This document shows positions 1 to 9,066 of a stretch of 64,000 nucleotides of DNA, one piece after another; position 1 is the stretch's first letter, and the number at the start of each line of letters is the position of its first letter. This stretch comes from Neobacillus sp. PS3-34 (lineage in GTDB: Bacteria; Bacillota; Bacilli; Bacillales; Cytobacillaceae): NCBI RefSeq assembly GCF_030915465.1, contig NZ_CP133267.1, forward strand, positions 1,364,001 through 1,428,000, given 5' to 3'. Below the pieces are notes generated by a model that saw only the letters and a program-made list of their open reading frames with translations, was not told the origin of the DNA and did not search any database. The position numbers and the translations under genes are program-made.

Positions 1-471
1 CTCACCAACACCAATAATTTTATCGACAAGTATGATATCATCTTCAATTTTTCCTGTTAACGTTTTTAAAGGGACTTGATAGGAACCAGTCTGAACAAAA
101 CACGTAATTCCTTCCTCTTCAAGCCCGCGCGATTTTGCGATTAAACTGGACATTGTCCGGGTAGTCCCATCCGTACCAATTACTCCAATTAGCGTTGTTA
201 CACCTGACAATGTCGCATCTGTCAGCTGAATTTCAGGGGTTCTTGTCTTGAAACTTCCCTCACCGCCGCCTCCAATAATATGTACATGGGAGTCTATAAA
301 ACCAGGTACAATAAATTTCCCCTCTGCATCTATTACCTTTACATTCACAAAGTTTTCTGGCCTGGCAATACGGTCTGCTATATATCCGATTTTTTCATCA
401 ACAATTAAAAGATCCTTTTTCCCCAGATAATGAGGAGCATATATTTCGCCATTTTGAATTAACGTTAACAA
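1..471 (-). CDS. iadA: Isoaspartyl dipeptidase (beta-aspartyl peptidase), N-terminal part
   Basis: Zinc metallopeptidase of the amidohydrolase superfamily that cleaves beta-aspartyl dipeptides arising from protein isomerisation. The visible 157 residues carry the metal-binding strand FIDSHVHIIGGGGEG, then GVTTLIGVIGTDGTTR and LTGKIEDDI, which match E. coli IadA over the same stretch (my recollection of that sequence). The start is a TTG at 471 preceded by AAGGAAG; no ATG sits in a better place. The gene runs off the left edge, so the remaining metal ligands and the C-terminus are not seen. A generic dihydroorotase-like amidohydrolase is the alternative, but the glycine-rich HxHxxGGGGE block favours IadA. 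Confidence 0.88.
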   Translation of the reverse strand, partial: MLTLIQNGEIYAPHYLGKKDLLIVDEKIGYIADRIARPENFVNVKVIDAEGKFIVPGFIDSHVHIIGGGGEGSFKTRTPEIQLTDATLSGVTTLIGVIGTDGTTRTMSSLIAKSRGLEEEGITCFVQTGSYQVPLKTLTGKIEDDIILVDKIIGVGE

Positions 472-677
472 GTTTTATCTTCCTTTCCAGATTAATTTGG
501 AAAAACTCTTGTTCCTTCCACTATAAACCCCGATATCCATATTAGCAATTCAGAACGGAAGGATTAGGTAACTTGATAGGTCTATTGGCATGTTTTCTCC
601 CCTTCCGGTTTAGCCTTTCTCCTCAAGGGTAAATAGCTAATAACACAAAACTAGTCTAAAAGACAAAGGAGAAAAGA

Positions 678-1004
678 ATGATGAAAGAAATTATCTCAAC
701 AAATGTCATCGTTCGAAACAAGTTTAATATGAAAAAAATGCTTGAAATCTTTCAAGCTTCCAAACAATTTAATGGGTCAACATTTTTATACTGCAACCAT
801 AAAGCAGTTGATGCATCCAACCTGCCGAAACTTGTTTCGTTCTTATTAACAGTTAAACCGCAAACTACTTTAAAAATCATCGTTGAAGGCCAGGAAGTCC
901 AGAAACAGCTTGAATCAATCAGCAATATGTGCAGCAACCATGTTTCTGTTGTCAAGATTACTCAAAAGCGTTTTCTTAATACTTCCGAAACCTTTCAATT
1001 GTAG
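678..1004 (+). CDS. HPr-like domain protein lacking the phosphorylatable histidine
   Basis: 108 residues. Residues 7-85 follow the length and pattern of the HPr phosphocarrier fold: an N-terminal strand, a helix, a strand with YCNHKAVDASNLPKL where HPr has its NGKxVNLKSI segment, then LKIIVEGQEVQKQLESI in place of the final strand and helix. The HPr motif GxHARPA is absent (NKFNMKKMLEIF instead), so a PTS phosphocarrier role is unlikely. A ribosome binding site (AAAGGAG) precedes the ATG. A 23-residue membrane peptide gene follows 17 bp downstream and may be co-transcribed. The family assignment rests on pattern only. Confidence 0.55.
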   Translation: MMKEIISTNVIVRNKFNMKKMLEIFQASKQFNGSTFLYCNHKAVDASNLPKLVSFLLTVKPQTTLKIIVEGQEVQKQLESISNMCSNHVSVVKITQKRFLNTSETFQL

Positions 1005-1021
1005 TATGGAGAGGTGAAAAT

Positions 1022-1093
1022 ATGATACGTACAATCTTAATGATCGTTGGAGCGATAGTAGTTATTGGAGCATTGGTTAACTGGCTCTCATAA
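1022..1093 (+). CDS. Small single-span membrane peptide (23 aa)
   Basis: An ATG eight bases after GGAGAGGTG opens a 23-codon frame, MIRTILMIVGAIVVIGALV followed by NWLS, which is one hydrophobic helix. It ends just before a terminator hairpin, so it has the layout of a real last gene in a two-gene unit. I do not recognise the family; similar very short membrane peptides are common in Bacillaceae. No function can be given. Confidence 0.55.
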   Translation: MIRTILMIVGAIVVIGALVNWLS

Positions 1094-1103
1094 GCGATAA
1101 TAA

Positions 1104-1144
1104 GAAAACAGGCCAGTTCCCAAAAAGGAGCCAGCCTGTTTTTT
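1104..1144 (+). terminator. Intrinsic terminator
   Basis: AAAACAGGC pairs with GCCTGTTTT and a T-run follows, placed just after the small peptide gene. The A-run on the other side means it could also stop the penicillin-binding protein transcript from the minus strand. Confidence 0.75.
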
Positions 1145-1217
1145 GCGTTGAAGGAAAATGAGCTTTAACATAGCCAAACAGAAAAGAAGTGCAGCTGTCT
1201 GCACTCCTTCCTTCCTA

Positions 1218-3279
1218 TTAATGGCCATGCTTTCCATGTCCTTTGCCATGGCCCTTCTCTTTCCATTTCTTTTCCCCTTTTTGTTTTTCGTGATTGATTT
1301 TCTTTTCCCATTCTTTTGCTGCATTGTTGAATTGCTGGTCGAGGCTATCCTGCTGTTTTTGTAGCTCTTCCTGCCTCTTTTGCTCAATTATGTTACCAAT
1401 GTGCTGGACGTTAAAGCTCTCAGGTGGTGTATTTTTCAATGCCTCTTCCATAAACTTGCGGAAAATGAGGCCGCCCCTTCACTGCTTGTTGTGGTTAGAT
1501 AATGATTTTTATCCGTTTTATCATATCCTACCCAGACTGCACCGACCAGCCCTGGAGTGTATCCAACGAACCATTGGTCCTTGACACCGTTTATTCCTTC
1601 GATTGGAACCTGGGTCGAGCCAGTTTTTCCTGCAATTTCATAGCCAGGAACCTGTGCGCCTTTTCCTGTTCCATTCTCTACAACACCCAAAAGCAGGGAA
1701 TTCATTTTATCGGTTACAGATTTGCTTGTGACTTTGAATTTCTTTTCCTTCCATTCGGCCACGACTTTCCCATCGGCACTGACAATTTTTTTAATGACAT
1801 GGGCGTTCACCCTGCTGCCCTCATTTGGGAAAACAGAGAATGCTTCCCCCATCATCATTGGAGATACTCCTTTTTCAGCAGGCCTCCAAGGGCGACGGAT
1901 AAACTTCGGTCTCCCTTTTCAAGAGGTATCCCAAAACGTTTAATCGAATCCAGCCCCTTTTGGATGCCAATTTCATTCAAAAGCCAAACAGCCGGAAGGT
2001 TTTTTGAATCCTTTACTGCGTCATACATTGGTACTTCCCCTGCATATTGATGATTGTAATTGCTTGGTTCATATGACCCGAATTTCATCGGCTCATCCTT
2101 TAGCATATCCGTAATGTTCCAGCCCTGTTCAAGAGCCGGGGCATACACAGCAATGGGTTTTAAGGAAGATCCCGGCTGTGCCCTTAACTGTGATGCCCGG
2201 TTATAGCCTCTGAAAACATGCTCCCCGCGACCGCCCACAAGAGCCCTCACCCCACCTGTATGAGGATCGATTAGTACAGCGCCACTTTGGACAAGCTGGT
2301 CGCTTCCTTGTGGGAAAAGAGAATCATTTTGATAGGTTGATTCTACAGCTGTCTGCATGTTAGGATCAAGTTCAGTATAAATTTGGTAACCACCAGTCAA
2401 GACCTCATCCTGAGATAACCCATATTTCTTAATTGCTTCCTCCAGGACCTGATCAACATAATAAGGATATTTGCCCCTGAATGGATCACCTTCTTTATCG
2501 TGTAAAACAACCTTCTCTGACTTAGCCTGCTCATATTGTTTCTCAGAGATAAATTTTTGCATTTTCATCTCTTTAAGAACGAGATCTCGCCTTTTTACAG
2601 CTTTCTTCATATGATCATAAGGATCAAGAGCCGATGGTGCCTTAATCAAGCCCGCCAGAAGAGCCGATTCACTAACTGACAAGTCTTTGACATCTTTCCC
2701 AAAGTATTTAAGTGCAGCATTTTTTAATCCCCATGCTCCCTCTCCAAAATATATTTGGTTAAAATACATTTGGAGGATGTCATCTTTTGTGTATTCTTTT
2801 TCAATTTCTCTTGCTAGAAAAATTTCATCGAATTTTCGTTTATATGTTTTTTTTGAAGTCAATAAAGCATTTTTGGTAAGCTGCTGGGTAATCGTACTGC
2901 CGCCTTCCACTACTGAGCCTGCCTTTAAATTCCGAAAAAATGCCCGCATAATGCCAATATAGTCTACACCGTTATGTTCATAAAATCGGTGATCCTCAAT
3001 CGCAACAACTGCATGCTTCATTGATTTAGGAACCTGCTTAATTGAAACACCTTCATTTTTATTGCCAGAGATTTTGCTGGCAACCTTCCCATTCACATCA
3101 TAAAAAATAGACGGCTGGGAAAGTTCCGTTTTTAATGCTGAAATATCGGCATCCTTTGAAAAGAAATAGAACATGCCAAGTAAACCAAGGATCAATATTG
3201 AAAAAGAAAGGACCATTACCTGGTTCATATGCCATTTTTTCCAGTTTTCTTTTAATCCGCTAAAAAATAATTTGCTCAT
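1218..3279 (-). CDS. Bifunctional penicillin-binding protein (GT51 + transpeptidase), frame broken twice as sequenced
   Basis: Class A PBP like B. subtilis PbpF/PbpG, which polymerises and cross-links peptidoglycan outside the membrane. A membrane anchor lies at residues 21-42. The glycosyltransferase domain has EDHRFYEHNGVDYIGI and VEGGSTITQQLTKN. The transpeptidase domain has SSLK (after AQPG), SKN and KTGSTQ. The frame breaks near 1876-1882 and near 1461-1472, both next to a GGCC. Restoring one base at each gives about 687 residues, the normal family length, with a continuous GGL/PxEKGVSPMMMGEAF joint. The tail is rich in Lys, Gly and His (ending GHGKGHGKHGH). I infer an intact gene hidden by sequencing error. 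Which spore or vegetative PBP it is cannot be settled. Confidence 0.9.
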
Positions 3280-3634
3280 AGAGCCTCCCTGTTACATAGA
3301 AACTATTTGTCTTTTAATCTTTTAAAATGACTTTGACATTTACGTTTACCCATCTTCTAAATAACTTACTCTCTTGGGCTATTAAATTTTCGCCTTAGCA
3401 ATAGTAAATAAAAAAGAAAAAGCCCTGAAAAGGAAGCAATAGCTTGTTCCTTTAATTCAAAGGCTTATCAGTTTGACGGCCAATTAATTAAATCACTATA
3501 AATAATTCGGCTACAAAATTTATTTTACGGGGGTCAAATTGAACAATTTTTTATTTTAGTGTAAATAGGAAGAAAAATGGGAAAAGAATCATAATCGGAG
3601 CACTCCGAAATTCATCAAGAAGGGATGATCGAAT
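3280..3634. other. Intergenic, no gene seen
   Basis: 355 bp of AT-rich sequence between the divergent pbp and uspA genes. It should hold both promoters. A weak AAGGAA/TTCCTT hairpin lies near 3430-3455, but there is no convincing open frame or recognisable operator. Confidence 0.6.
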
Positions 3635-4153
3635 TTGGACAATTTATTTAGACGAATAATCCTGGCCTATGATGGAAGTGAAGGAGGGAAAAAAGCTCTA
3701 CAGCTTACTTTAGGGATTGTTGCGCAAAATACTGGTATGGAGTTGACTGTCGTTAATGTTTATGATGAAAAAATCGGCAGCAAACAGATGGATTCTATCC
3801 ATGTTGAACCACCAGCATTGAATGGATACCTCCTTGAAGGAATTCAATTGCCCCCTCTCCCTATAAAGCAGGGATTCAACGAAAAAACAACACATACAAT
3901 CATTAAAAATAGTGTTGATCAGATTCTTTTTGAAGCGAAGCAGGCTTTGGAAAATAGCCCCTTCATCTCAGTTGATTATATTATTTTGGAAGGAAGCCCT
4001 GCGGATGCAATTTGCGAACTTGCTGAAAAATTTGAAGCAGATCTCATTGTTGCGGGTAGTTCTGGAACAGGAGGCTTGAGGCGGATGTTTCTTGGAAGCG
4101 TAACAGGAAATATTATAAAAAATGCCCCCTGCCATGTTCTCGTGGCAAAATAA
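3635..4153 (+). CDS. Universal stress protein, UspA family
   Basis: 172-residue single-domain UspA protein. The start strand RIILAYDGSEGGKKAL and the nucleotide-binding loop GSSGTGGLRRMFLGSVT (G-x2-G-x9-G-S pattern) point to the ATP-binding Usp subtype. It ends in the usual CHVLVAK strand. The start is TTG at 3635 after AGAAGGGA; no nearer ATG fits. An insertion of about 25 residues after strand 2 makes it slightly longer than the common 140-150 residues. It stands alone between pbp and a TetR gene. Confidence 0.85.
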   Translation: MDNLFRRIILAYDGSEGGKKALQLTLGIVAQNTGMELTVVNVYDEKIGSKQMDSIHVEPPALNGYLLEGIQLPPLPIKQGFNEKTTHTIIKNSVDQILFEAKQALENSPFISVDYIILEGSPADAICELAEKFEADLIVAGSSGTGGLRRMFLGSVTGNIIKNAPCHVLVAK

Positions 4154-4249
4154 CTTCAAGCATTACGCTACTTGTCCAACTTGTCTTTTCTTTAAGGGAG
4201 ATTTTTTTTATAATAACTGTTAAAGAGACGCTGAGGAGAGTAAAGGATA

Positions 4250-4819
4250 ATGGCCAGACAGAGAAAAACCGACTCTGCCGAACTGATGAAAGCTGCAGAA
4301 ATTCTTTTACTGGAAAAAGGATATAAAGGCTTTCATTTTAAAGCACTGTCAGAGGGTCTAGATGTAGCCCGAAGCACTATATACGAATATTACAGCAACA
4401 AAGATGAATTAATAACCGATTATATGATTCATCTAATGGAAGCCATTATGGAAAAGATTAGTCAGTTACAGCAAGACACTGATACGATTAATAAATTAAA
4501 AAAACTTCTGGCTCTATTTCTGGAGTATTCTTATCTTCATTCGGTGATGTCCATTCGGCCCCTGATTGAACAAAGTTCTTCAGAAATGGTAGAGAGCAAC
4601 TTATTAAAATTGGATTTGTATCATAAGGAAATGTTTGAATTGATAATCATCATTATTGAGGAAGCCCGACTTGCCGGTTTTTTAAGGAAGGATCTTCCTT
4701 CCACAGTGGCGGCAGGAATTTTCTTTCATGCTATTACGATTCCTAATGTTGAAGGTTTTCCTGCTGATAAATGGTCCTCTATACTATTTGATATCATCCT
4801 TAACGGACTGAAAAGTTAA
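4250..4819 (+). CDS. TetR/AcrR family transcriptional regulator
   Basis: 189 residues with a TetR-type helix-turn-helix in residues 9-55 (AAEILLLEKGYKGFHFKALS then DVARSTIYEYYSNKDEL) and a variable ligand-binding C-terminal half. SD AAAGGA precedes the ATG. No target gene is adjacent in the same orientation, so the inducer and regulon are unknown. The Leu/Ile-rich C-terminal half is ordinary for dimerising TetR proteins. A strong hairpin closes the transcript. Confidence 0.85.
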   Translation: MARQRKTDSAELMKAAEILLLEKGYKGFHFKALSEGLDVARSTIYEYYSNKDELITDYMIHLMEAIMEKISQLQQDTDTINKLKKLLALFLEYSYLHSVMSIRPLIEQSSSEMVESNLLKLDLYHKEMFELIIIIIEEARLAGFLRKDLPSTVAAGIFFHAITIPNVEGFPADKWSSILFDIILNGLKS

Positions 4820-4828
4820 TGGATAAAT

Positions 4829-4861
4829 AAATCAAGACAGGGATAAGCCTGTCTTGATTTT
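4829..4861. terminator. Bidirectional intrinsic terminator
   Basis: AAATCAAGACAGG and CCTGTCTTGATTT form a 13-bp stem with an A-run on one side and a T-run on the other, between two convergent genes (TetR on plus, XRE on minus). Confidence 0.85.
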
Positions 4862-4863
4862 AA

Positions 4864-5325
4864 TTATGATTTTTTTTCCTTTGTTAGCTCTTTTAATCGC
4901 AATTTAGAATACTTTTCATCAAAACTGCTGAAAACTCTGCAATCCTTGTCATCCAGAATGCGGAAGTGCTTGCTTAAAATGTTCTGCTGCAGGATGAAAC
5001 CACTTTTTCTTGAAATTTCCCTCCACCAGACACGTCCTCCAAGGGTTTTTTGTTTTTTTAAATCGATCCCCTCCCTGGCTACCGTTTCCAGTACCTCCAG
5101 TGGTTCATTTCCAAATAAGATTATCACGTTGTCCGACTCTCTAAACAAAGCGCATACAGAAACGACCGTAGACCAGCCAGCCATTACCCTTCCCTTTTCG
5201 ATCTGGACAAGAGTTTTTTTTGACACACCAATAATTTCAGCCATTTTATCCTGGGTATAGCCTGCTTCTGTCCGGATTAAACGCAGCTTCTCTGAAACCT
5301 TCATAATGATTTCATCCCTGGTCAA
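4864..5325 (-). CDS. XRE-family helix-turn-helix regulator
   Basis: 153 residues. An N-terminal XRE/Cro HTH (KVSEKLRLIRTEAGYTQDKM, then AEIIGVSKKTLVQIEKGR) is followed by a Trp-containing basic C-terminal part (GGRVWWREISRKSGFIL) that looks nucleic-acid or protein binding. I place the start at TTG 5325 because AAGGAAGG lies seven bases upstream; the ATG at 5355 has no ribosome binding site. It is convergent with the TetR gene and upstream of nothing obvious. The target is unknown. Confidence 0.8.
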   Translation of the reverse strand: MTRDEIIMKVSEKLRLIRTEAGYTQDKMAEIIGVSKKTLVQIEKGRVMAGWSTVVSVCALFRESDNVIILFGNEPLEVLETVAREGIDLKKQKTLGGRVWWREISRKSGFILQQNILSKHFRILDDKDCRVFSSFDEKYSKLRLKELTKEKKS

Positions 5326-5393
5326 TAAAAACCCTTCCTTCGATGCAAAATGCATATAGTGAAATTTTACACAAGTTTATCCATTTTTAAAAG

Positions 5394-5421
5394 AAAAAAC
5401 TGCTATCACATGTGATAGCAG
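5394..5421 (-). terminator. Terminator of the feo operon
   Basis: A perfect 22-bp palindrome (CTGCTATCACATGTGATAGCAG without its last two bases is already self-complementary) followed on the minus strand by TTTTTT, ten bases past the last feo-cluster stop codon. Confidence 0.85.
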
Positions 5422-5431
5422 CTATAGCGAG

Positions 5432-5590
5432 TTATTTCTCTGTAAAGGAACTGGTACCACACTGGCTGGAACAGTTTTTTGCCAGAGAACATGCCGCGCA
5501 TTTGCCTTTTTTTGATTTATTAATAAACCTTACAAGAGCCCAGCTGGCGTAACTAAAGATGGCGCCCCCGATTATAATGTTCGCTACCAT
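5432..5590 (-). CDS. FeoB-associated Cys-rich membrane protein
   Basis: 52 residues. One N-terminal hydrophobic segment (VANIIIGGAIFSYASWALV) is followed by a basic stretch and a Cys cluster, CAACSLAKNC then SQC. Small proteins of this design sit downstream of feoB in many Firmicutes and are thought to help the ferrous-iron permease; the exact role is not known. It is 20 bp downstream of feoB and ahead of a terminator, so it is the last gene of the Fur-controlled operon. The start ATG has AGGTGG upstream. Confidence 0.85.
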   Translation of the reverse strand: MVANIIIGGAIFSYASWALVRFINKSKKGKCAACSLAKNCSSQCGTSSFTEK

Positions 5591-5609
5591 TTGCTCCACC
5601 TCTTTCCTG

Positions 5610-7612
5610 TTATGCTAAACCAAGCAGTTTTCCGCCCTGATAAACGATGATTGATAATAAATAAGCAATCCCCAATGCGTACACGATTGAAAATACCGTC
5701 CATTTCTTTGAGGCTGTTTCTTTATAAATGGTCGCTACGGTTGCCAGGCAAGGGATATATAAGAGAATAAAAACCATGAAACTATATGCCGCAAGCGGAG
5801 TATAATAATCGGTTAACAATCCCTGAAGGTTTGCTCCTTTTGGAACAAAATATATAATATTCATTGTAGAAATGATGGCCTCTTTTGCCAGGAATCCTGT
5901 TATTAATGATGCTCCTGCCTGCCATGTTCCAAAGCCAAGCGGCTGTAACAGCGGGGCAAGTATGCCTCCGATAGCTGCAAGGAAGCTATCGTCCATATTA
6001 ACATTCAGTCCACTTGGCCCGAATAGGACAACAGCCAGATAAAGACTGACCCGCCAAAAATGAAAGTACCTGCCTTTTTGACAAAGCCTTTCCCCTTATC
6101 CCATGTACTTCTCCTCAATGCCTGGAACTGGGGCAGACGGTATGGAGGAAGTTCAATGACAAAGAGTGATGTTTCTGATTTAACCAAAGTGATGGAGAAA
6201 AGCTTGGCTAGTCCGAGAGCAACCACAATCCCCAATACATATAAACTAAGAACAACGAGCGCTTTTTGCCCTTCAAAAAATGCTCCTACAAATAAAGCAT
6301 AGACTGGCAGCCTTGCTGAACAAGACATTAACGGAGTCAGCAAAATTGTTAAAAGCCTTTCCCGCGGCGTTTCAATTGTTCTCGCTGCCATGATTCCAGG
6401 CACATTACAGCCAAAACCTATCATCATGGGAATGAATGCTTTACCGTTTAGCCCGACTGCCTCCATGATTCTGTCCATAACAAGGGCGACACGGGCCATA
6501 TATCCTGAATCCTCCAATAGTGAAATGAAGAAAAACAGAATAAAAATCTGTGGAACAAAAACAAGCACCCCGCCGACACCTGCTACCAATCCCTGAGTGA
6601 TAAGGTCATGTATGAAGGCGGACGCCCCTGCAAGAGCTAATAATTTCTCGACCCCACTGGTACCAGGGCCGGTAAGGAGCGCATCAAGCCCATTTGCTAA
6701 TGGAGTTCCCAGCCAGTCAAATGTCAGCTTAAACATTAAATACATTAGTAAAAGAAAAATAGGCATTCCGATAATCCGGTTAGTAACAATACTATCAATT
6801 TTTTCAGAAAGTGGGATAACAGCGTCTTTTTTTCGGACAGATTCTGCCAGTATTTGCTCTATAACCGACTTTCTTTTTAAATAGATAAAGCGGGAAAGAG
6901 ACTTTGATCCTTCATTTATTCGTACATTTTGCTCAGCTTCTTTAAAGATTTCTTCCATTCTTTGTGTGCTTACGATATTTTGCAGGTATGCTTCAACATA
7001 CTTATTTCCTTCAAACCATTGAAGTCCAAGCCACCTTGCTGAATGGTTTGTTTTCCCTTCAATTTCCTTGGAGAGAGACTGAATCGCATCCTCTACATCT
7101 TTTCCATAATAGACGAGATTCTTTGGGATTGTAACAGTTCCATCATTTGAAATTACATTTACAAGCTGGTCACAGCCTTTTCCACTTCTTGCTACAACAG
7201 GTACAACCGGGATACCAATTAAAACTGACAATTTTTCTGCATCAATTTGAATGCCCCTGCTGCTGGCAACATCAACCATATTTAATCCAATCAGAGCAGG
7301 CTTTCCGAACTCTAGCAATTGAATCGTTAAATGCAGATTACGCTCCAATTGTGACGCATCCAATATATTCAGCAAACGGTCTACCGTCTCATTTAGAAAA
7401 AATGAAGTAACTACACCTTCATCCTTAGATAATGGATTTAACGTATATACTCCTGGAAGATCAATAAGTCTGCCGACATTATTTTTAAACAGACCTATCT
7501 TTTTCTCAACGGTTACACCGCTCCAGTTACCCACATATTCGTAGGAGCCAGTTAAATTATTAAACAATGAAGTTTTCCCGGTATTGGGGTTTCCAATCAG
7601 AGCAACTTCCAT
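5610..7612 (-). CDS. feoB: Ferrous iron transporter FeoB, frame broken once as sequenced
   Basis: GTP-driven Fe2+ permease in the cytoplasmic membrane. The N-terminal G domain shows GNPNTGKTSLFNNLTG (P-loop), the G3 DLPG and NMVD (NKxD-like). Gate segments follow, such as VFVPQIFILFFFISLLEDSG and GFGCNVPGIMAARTIETPRE, and a second gate FLAKEAIISTMNIIY. The frame breaks near 6016-6024 at CGGGCC. Adding one G restores SYSGPSGLNVNMDDSF and gives about 667 residues, the family norm. feoA ends one base before this start. A Fur box lies ahead of feoA, so expression should rise under iron limitation. Confidence 0.95.
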
Positions 7613-7837
7613 TTATAATCTCTCCACTTCAATACAATCTGCTTCTTTGCGGCGAATTCCAACACACTGTCCGCAAGATTCAATCATTATAGGACCACCA
7701 AATGGCATAATGCACTTCACACATACTTCTGATCCTTCGGTAATGCCAAAATCAAGCAAACGCCTTTGGACTAGGTGACCAACATGAGAGATATCAATAA
7801 TCTTTCCTTTATCTCCTGCCTTTAGCTGTCCAACCAT
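7613..7837 (-). CDS. feoA: Ferrous iron transport protein FeoA
   Basis: 74-residue SH3-like cytoplasmic partner of FeoB (LKAGDKGKIIDISHVGHLVQ, RRLLDFGITEGSEV, GGPIMIE). It contains CxK and SCGQC cysteines, unusual but seen in Gram-positive FeoA proteins. The start is ATG 7837, five bases after AAGGGTGA; an upstream GTG overlaps that site and is less likely. It is the first gene of the feoA-feoB-Cys-rich operon. Confidence 0.9.
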   Translation of the reverse strand: MVGQLKAGDKGKIIDISHVGHLVQRRLLDFGITEGSEVCVKCIMPFGGPIMIESCGQCVGIRRKEADCIEVERL

Positions 7838-7861
7838 GCCTATCACCCTTTGTTTTTTAAT

Positions 7862-7876
7862 TGAGAATGATTATCT
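7862..7876 (-). promoter_or_regulatory. Fur box at the feo promoter
   Basis: TGAGAATGATTATCT matches the 7-1-7 Fur consensus TGATAATNATTATCA at 13 of 15 positions. On the minus strand it lies just downstream of a plausible promoter (TTTACA, 18-bp gap, TAAAAT), so bound Fur would block feoA-feoB transcription when iron is plentiful. Confidence 0.8.
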
Positions 7877-8030
7877 TTCTTTGTTATTTTAACATTAAAA
7901 CTTCAGAATTGTAAAAGCAATATAATGAAAAATCATTTAAAAAATAAGGATATCACTGAAAAGTTTATAAGTTTGCCATATTTATATACTAATAATTCAA
8001 TTTTAAGATATTCCAATTTTTTAAGGCAAA

Positions 8031-8063
8031 AAAAAGAAAAGAGATTAGCCCCTTTTCTTTTTT
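8031..8063 (-). terminator. Terminator of thiT
   Basis: AAAAGAAAAG pairs with CTTTTCTTTT around a 10-base loop, directly after the thiT stop codon; T-rich on the minus strand. Confidence 0.65.
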
Positions 8064-8070
8064 ACGTTTT

Positions 8071-8652
8071 TTATTGGTAGTTAACCATCTTTTTCGGTGC
8101 CGCGCTTATCACAAGGATAACTAGAACTGCGCTAATGATAAAGCTTGGGAGCATATACGTTCCATTGTATATGAATGAATAAAGAGCAACCGGCTGACCC
8201 TTTGGCGCATATGACCCAAAGAAAACAAATCCGGAAATGAAATGGCAAATGAACCGCAGTAAGCTACCGATAAACGCACCAAGCACTGCATATGTCATCC
8301 ACTTGCTCTTTTGGTTTGCCTGTAAAGCATTCTTTATGCCACGAGCAAAAACACCTGCCAGCCCGACTGTTGAAAAGGCAAGAAAATAATCCAGAAAGCC
8401 CTGAACGGGATGCACAACCGTCGAAAACCCAATAACGAGCTGCAGTAAGCCCAATAGGAAGCCTGTCAATACTCCACCCTTTATACCCCAGCGATAAGCC
8501 ATTAAAAAAATAGGAACCATTGCAATTGATACAGAACCGCCCTGCGGCCAAATTCTTGAGAAAATAAATCCTGATGCGAGATCAAGTAAGTATGCAAGTG
8601 CTGTGAATACTGCAATCTCCACTATAAACAATGTGTTGCTTCTTTGTTTCAT
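8071..8652 (-). CDS. thiT: Thiamine-specific ECF transporter S-component
   Basis: 193-residue integral membrane protein that binds thiamine and works with the shared ECF energising module. Six hydrophobic segments are visible. The ThiT features are the ASGFIFSRIWPQGGSVSI stretch, GxxxGxLLGLLQLVIG and HFISGFVFFG. The start is ATG 8652 with GGGAG upstream; longer frames upstream run into the riboswitch. A TPP riboswitch and its terminator lie in the leader, which confirms the vitamin B1 assignment independently. Confidence 0.93.
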   Translation of the reverse strand: MKQRSNTLFIVEIAVFTALAYLLDLASGFIFSRIWPQGGSVSIAMVPIFLMAYRWGIKGGVLTGFLLGLLQLVIGFSTVVHPVQGFLDYFLAFSTVGLAGVFARGIKNALQANQKSKWMTYAVLGAFIGSLLRFICHFISGFVFFGSYAPKGQPVALYSFIYNGTYMLPSFIISAVLVILVISAAPKKMVNYQ

Positions 8653-8725
8653 CTTTGTTTCTCCCTTCTTTAGGTAAACTTTTGAACCATACCCTACGAA
8701 ATGGTGCCACCTGGAAGAAAGGATG

Positions 8726-8760
8726 CAAAAAAAAGCAATCCAGGGCGGTTGAGGATTGCC
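8726..8760 (-). terminator. Riboswitch-controlled terminator of thiT
   Basis: On the minus strand GGCAATCC pairs with GGATTGC and eight T residues follow, between the TPP aptamer and thiT. This is the layout of transcriptional attenuation by a thi-box. Confidence 0.85.
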
Positions 8761-8782
8761 TGAAATGCTTATATCCGCAAAC

Positions 8783-8870
8783 CACATCCCTACGCTAGCG
8801 TTAACTAACAGGTTCATAGGGTCAGAACTCGAACATTCACTCTCAGCCGCCAATGCAGCTCCCCCTGTGG
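8783..8870 (-). ncRNA. TPP riboswitch (thi-box)
   Basis: The minus strand shows ACAGGGGGAGCTGCATTGG, GCTGAGAGTGAAT, GACCCTATGAACCTGTTAG and CGCTAGCGTAGGGATGTGG in order, which are the conserved core blocks of the thiamine pyrophosphate riboswitch. It is followed by a terminator and thiT. Binding of TPP should end transcription before the transporter gene. Confidence 0.95.
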
Positions 8871-9066
8871 AAATATTTAATTTTTTCCATATTGAATATA
8901 CTACGAATCTTAAGCACTGACAAGTAAAATTCCTTAGCAGAGATATGCAGGCAATTACACATTCAATTTATTTTCTAATAATGGATACCGATATAGAGGA
9001 TTTTCTTCTTCCCTAATCGAATAATCTCTTTGTTCAGGAATTTTAGGCAGGATACGGGGGAGGTAC

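Noticed and set aside
1158..1364. Plus-strand frame rich in Phe/Leu opposite the PBP tail
   Set aside because: It is the complement of the Lys/Glu-rich C-terminal part of the penicillin-binding protein and has no ribosome binding site.
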